From the NCBI GenBank assembly GCA_017612495.1, contig JAGAFQ010000114.1:1-8663 (forward strand): a stretch of 8,663 nucleotides of DNA, in the 5' to 3' direction. The translations under genes and the position numbers were made by a program. Origin of the DNA: Clostridia bacterium. GTDB lineage: Bacteria > Bacillota > Clostridia > Oscillospirales > CAG-272. Shown here in pieces: positions 6,783 to 8,663 of this stretch. The notes beneath the pieces were generated by a model. The model was not told where the DNA came from. It made no database searches and was given only the letters and a program-made list of their open reading frames with translations. Positions within the stretch are counted from its first letter, which is position 1, and each line of letters opens with the position of its first letter.

Positions 6783-7439
6783 ATGACAGAAAATTTTGAC
6801 AATGCGGAATTTATAAAGCGCGTACTTTCACCGAGCGACAGACGCCGCCTGCTTCGCGCGGTGCTGATCTTCACCGCCATGTTTGTTTTGGCATTCGCGA
6901 TCGGCGTTTTGTGCTATTTTTCATTTTTCAAAAATGATGCAGATCAGAGTGTGAACTACATCGAGGTTTATCTTAAATCGGGGATTTTCGATAAATCTTA
7001 CGCCTCGACTCCTAAAGACGCCGTTTTCGTGCTTTTCGTCAACTTTTTTAAGAATGCGACGCCGCTCGTTTTCGCATTGCTTTTTGCATACAGCATTTTT
7101 TCGGGTGCCGTATGTTCTTATCTTTGCATAAGAGGGGCGCTCACTTTCGGCTTTTGCGCCTCCGCCTTTGCTTCTGTCATTATGAGTGGCGGTGCATCGC
7201 TTTTGCCTATGGCGGTCTATGTTTTGATCTTTGCCGCAAAAGCCGCGCTCTGTATTTTGTTTTTCTCGAAAGCCGTTATGTTTTCAAGAGCCTGGCGGCT
7301 TGATAATATGCCGATAAAAGACCTTATCGCATCGAAACGGAGCGTCACGTTCATCTGCGAGGGAATTCTGTTCTTCTCGTCCGTTTGCGCCGTTACCTTG
7401 TTGGAGTCTTTGCTTTTGGCTTTGTTAAATTTGCAGTAA
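6783..7439 (+). CDS. Five-helix membrane protein, possibly SpoIIM-like
   Basis: This 218-residue integral membrane protein has a basic cytoplasmic-looking N-terminus (KR at 12-13, RRR at 20-22) and about five hydrophobic segments: roughly 25-48, 93-115, 119-136, 139-163 and 188-217. A polar loop (about 50-80) separates helix 1 from the rest. The size, five-helix layout, the VNFFKNATPL stretch before helix 2, the RGALTFGF motif around 117-124 and a Glu in the last helix (LLES, 206-209) recall SpoIIM, the membrane part of the engulfment complex in spore formers. Similarity is by eye and weak, so an unrelated clostridial membrane protein is quite possible. GGAGG lies five bases before the ATG. 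It follows proC by 67 bases and is followed by another membrane protein 29 bases on, probably in the same transcript. Confidence 0.4.
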   Translation: MTENFDNAEFIKRVLSPSDRRRLLRAVLIFTAMFVLAFAIGVLCYFSFFKNDADQSVNYIEVYLKSGIFDKSYASTPKDAVFVLFVNFFKNATPLVFALLFAYSIFSGAVCSYLCIRGALTFGFCASAFASVIMSGGASLLPMAVYVLIFAAKAALCILFFSKAVMFSRAWRLDNMPIKDLIASKRSVTFICEGILFFSSVCAVTLLESLLLALLNLQ

Positions 7440-7453
7440 ATCGTTTCAAAATC

Positions 7454-7459
7454 GGGAGG
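7454..7459 (+). promoter_or_regulatory. Ribosome binding site selecting a TTG start
   Basis: GGGAGG is followed by nine bases and then TTG at 7469. The frame is open further upstream to an ATG at 7385, but that start would lie deep inside the preceding gene without a comparable site. No ATG lies near the good site, so the TTG is the likely start. Confidence 0.75.
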
Positions 7460-7468
7460 TATAAAATT

Positions 7469-8455
7469 TTGGCTGATATAAATAAAAAACACAAATTCAA
7501 TTTGTATGACGTGTTTTTCAATCCGAACCGCGACGTTGAAGACGCAAAGGGAGAGGGACCCGTCAAAAAATACGGCATCGCATACTTTTTCAAGCTTTTC
7601 GGCAGAAATATAGGCCGTCTTTTCAGCGTCAACCTTTTCTACATTTTCGGCAACTTCCCGATACTGTTTTTGCTTTTGGCGATAAGCGGAATCGTGAGCG
7701 CCGAAAGCACAAGTCCGTTATCGTCCGTCTTTCCGCTCATATCCGGGGCGATGCGATCAACGCCGAACCCCGTAACGGGCGTGCTATCGTCTGTTTTCGC
7801 TTTGCAAAGGACCGTTAGCGTGCCGACCGTGTGGACATACGTTTGCTATATACTCGGCGCACTTGTGCTGGTGACCTACGGTCCCGTCTGCTCGGGATGC
7901 GCCTATATTTTGCGCGAGACCGTAAAGCGCGAGCCTGTCTTTATGTGGTCTGATTTTTGGGATACCGTCAAAAAGAATTTTTTGCAGAGCGTTTTGGTCG
8001 GCGCAGTAGATCTCATCGTCGGCATACTTGCGATCTACGATCTGTTTTTCTTCTATTACAACCTTGACGGAACGTTCATAAACAGCGTTCTTTTCTTCGT
8101 CTGCCTTGTCGTTTTGGTCATATACGTGATGGCTCAAAACTATATTTTCCCGCTTTTGATAACGTTCAAATTGAGCTTTGCGAAGCTTATCAAAAACGCC
8201 GTTTTGTTCTCGCTTATAGGACTCGGCAGAAACATCATGGCACTTTTGGGCTCGACACTTCTCATACTTGCCGTCTTTGAACTTTTATATCTCTACGTAC
8301 CCATCGGCGTTGCCGTAACGCTCATCATCGGCTTTTCGGGCATCGCCTTTATCGGCGTATATGCCGCATGGCCGAAGATAAAAGAAATAATGATAGACCC
8401 TTATTATCCCGATAAGACAAAGCCCAAATCGTATATCGATAACGAAGAAATTTGA
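7469..8455 (+). CDS. YesL/DUF624-type multi-pass membrane protein
   Basis: This 328-residue membrane protein starts at TTG. A hydrophilic N-terminus of about 35 residues leads into YFFKLFGRNIGRLFSVNLF (39-57), the typical start of the YesL/DUF624 family. YGPVCSGCAYILRE (137-150) and the MWSDFWDTVKKNF motif (159-171) match the rest of that domain. Hydrophobic segments lie at about 52-74, 122-140, 172-197, 204-226, 246-273 and 277-300, so about six helices. Classical YesL is near 200 residues; here a Ser/Thr/Pro-rich loop of about 45 residues (75-121) separates the first two helices, and the C-terminus has an extra helical pair followed by WPKIKEIMIDPYYPD. The biochemical role of DUF624 is unknown; several members sit with sugar-uptake genes, but none is seen here. 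The spacing suggests one transcript with the preceding membrane gene. Confidence 0.72.
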   Translation: MADINKKHKFNLYDVFFNPNRDVEDAKGEGPVKKYGIAYFFKLFGRNIGRLFSVNLFYIFGNFPILFLLLAISGIVSAESTSPLSSVFPLISGAMRSTPNPVTGVLSSVFALQRTVSVPTVWTYVCYILGALVLVTYGPVCSGCAYILRETVKREPVFMWSDFWDTVKKNFLQSVLVGAVDLIVGILAIYDLFFFYYNLDGTFINSVLFFVCLVVLVIYVMAQNYIFPLLITFKLSFAKLIKNAVLFSLIGLGRNIMALLGSTLLILAVFELLYLYVPIGVAVTLIIGFSGIAFIGVYAAWPKIKEIMIDPYYPDKTKPKSYIDNEEI

Positions 8456-8457
8456 TT

Positions 8458-8504
8458 AAAAAAAGGGGTTGTAAAAAAAGTCATCGGACTTTTTTAACAA
8501 CCCC
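8458..8504 (-). terminator. Long hairpin with T tract on the minus strand (left palindrome of the repeat)
   Basis: GGGGTTGT (8465-8472) pairs with ACAACCCC (8497-8504), and AAAAAAGTC (8474-8482) with GACTTTTTT (8487-8495), around an ATCG loop. That is 17 base pairs with one A-A mismatch. On the minus strand the stem is followed by seven T (complement of 8458-8464), so it could terminate a transcript arriving from the right. On the plus strand no T tract follows the stem. Confidence 0.6.
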
Positions 8505-8517
8505 GTCGAATTTGACT

Positions 8518-8543
8518 CGGCGGCTTGAACAGCCGCCGTTTTT
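8518..8543 (+). terminator. Intrinsic terminator after the DUF624 gene
   Basis: CGGCGGCT (8518-8525) pairs perfectly with AGCCGCCG (8531-8538) around a TGAAC loop and is followed by TTTTT. It is a classical intrinsic terminator, placed 63 bases after the stop codon. It lies inside the palindromic element, so the element itself appears to supply termination for the proC-side transcript. Confidence 0.85.
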
Positions 8544-8593
8544 GCTTTGAAAAAGAGCAAATCGGGTGTTTTTAAGGCAAAAACTGTCAAATG

Positions 8594-8633
8594 TCGCGGC
8601 GATTTCGGCGGCACCCGACCGCCGAAACCGCGA
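8594..8633. other. Two-part GC-rich hairpin inside the repeat
   Basis: TTTCGGCGG (8603-8611) pairs with CCGCCGAAA (8619-8627) around the loop CACCCGA. The flanks TCGCGG (8594-8599) and CCGCGA (8628-8633) add six more pairs, separated on the left only by a CGA bulge. The 15 pairs should fold stably on either strand. There is no T tract on either side, so it is not a simple terminator. Confidence 0.65.
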
Positions 8634-8637
8634 GGGG

Positions 8638-8663
8638 GTGTTAAAAAACGAGTTTTTTAACAC
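8638..8663. repeat. Right palindrome of the repeat, cut by the window edge
   Basis: GTGTTAAAAAA (8638-8648) and TTTTTTAACAC (8653-8663) are perfect inverted repeats around CGAG. Four further G (8634-8637) precede the left arm; if CCCC follows just beyond the window, the structure would mirror the left palindrome at 8465-8504. Confidence 0.7.

Larger units (their letters stand above)
8465..8663. repeat. Palindromic, MITE-like non-coding element (right end outside window)
   Basis: This 200-base stretch after the last gene is made of nested inverted repeats. TTTTTTAACAACCCC (8490-8504) and GGGGGTGTTAAAAAA (8634-8648) are inverted copies that match at 14 of 15 positions and bracket about 130 bases. 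Each is also an inner arm of a local palindrome: 8465-8504 on the left, and 8638-8663 continuing beyond the edge on the right. The interior has two GC-rich hairpins (8518-8543 and 8594-8633) and a smaller TTTGCT/AGCAAA pair (8541-8561). The minus strand is open across it but I do not call a gene. It may be a dispersed intergenic repeat, a MITE or a structured RNA. The symmetry is visible; mobility is inference. Confidence 0.55.

Noticed and set aside
7385..7468. Extended N-terminus of the DUF624 protein starting at ATG 7385
   Set aside because: It would overlap the upstream membrane protein gene by 55 bases, and the perfect GGGAGG at 7454 points to TTG 7469.
8481..8663. Minus-strand open frame of 60 codons across the 3' repeat, beginning GTG and reading MLKNSFFNTPSRFRRS
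   Set aside because: It begins in the right palindrome and ends in the loop of the left one. No upstream ribosome binding site is in view, and the codons are dictated by the hairpin arms. I read it as a by-product of the repeat; similar short peptides elsewhere would more likely mark copies of the repeat than a gene.

Overview
The window looks like chromosomal DNA from a clostridial (Firmicutes) bacterium, probably an uncultured gut-type lineage. The evidence is strong GGAGG-type ribosome binding sites, a TTG start behind a perfect Shine-Dalgarno, a short three-cysteine NadA, a YesL/DUF624 membrane protein, and a possible sporulation protein of SpoIIM type. Base composition looks even across the genes, and I see no phage, plasmid, CRISPR, tRNA or rRNA content. 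Most of the window is housekeeping metabolism.

Region 1 (2-2606, + strand) is the end of an aromatic amino acid operon: the C-terminal half of chorismate synthase (aroC, cut by the window edge), a small monofunctional AroQ-class chorismate mutase, a fused shikimate dehydrogenase-shikimate kinase, and a type II 3-dehydroquinate dehydratase. The last three genes are joined by 4-bp ATGA overlaps. Together they cover dehydroquinate to shikimate to shikimate-3-phosphate, then EPSP to chorismate to prephenate. DAHP synthase, aroB and aroA are missing and presumably lie upstream. A hairpin flanked by A and T tracts closes this operon and also the convergent one.

Region 2 (2609-5791, - strand) is a three-gene operon, ychF-nadA-mnmA, with a convincing sigma-A promoter (TTGCCT-17-TATAAT). 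It encodes a ribosome-associated P-loop ATPase, quinolinate synthase (an Fe-S enzyme of NAD synthesis) and the tRNA 2-thiouridylase.

Region 3 (5832-8455, + strand) starts divergently from ychF. It contains proC, then a five-helix membrane protein that I tentatively relate to SpoIIM, then a 328-residue YesL/DUF624-type membrane protein. A possible sigma-E-like (or sigma-A) promoter precedes the SpoIIM-like gene.

Region 4 (8456-8663) has no convincing gene and is packed with palindromes. Four copies of a GGGG(T/G)TGTTAAAAAA-like arm in alternating orientation form two palindromes that bracket about 130 bp holding a GC-rich terminator and a second large hairpin. It reads as a small non-coding repeat or MITE-like element, continuing past the window end, and is the least explained part of the window. 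I did not find a clear new multi-gene system. The best leads are this palindromic element, the AroE-AroK fusion, and the pair of membrane proteins with a possible sporulation promoter.
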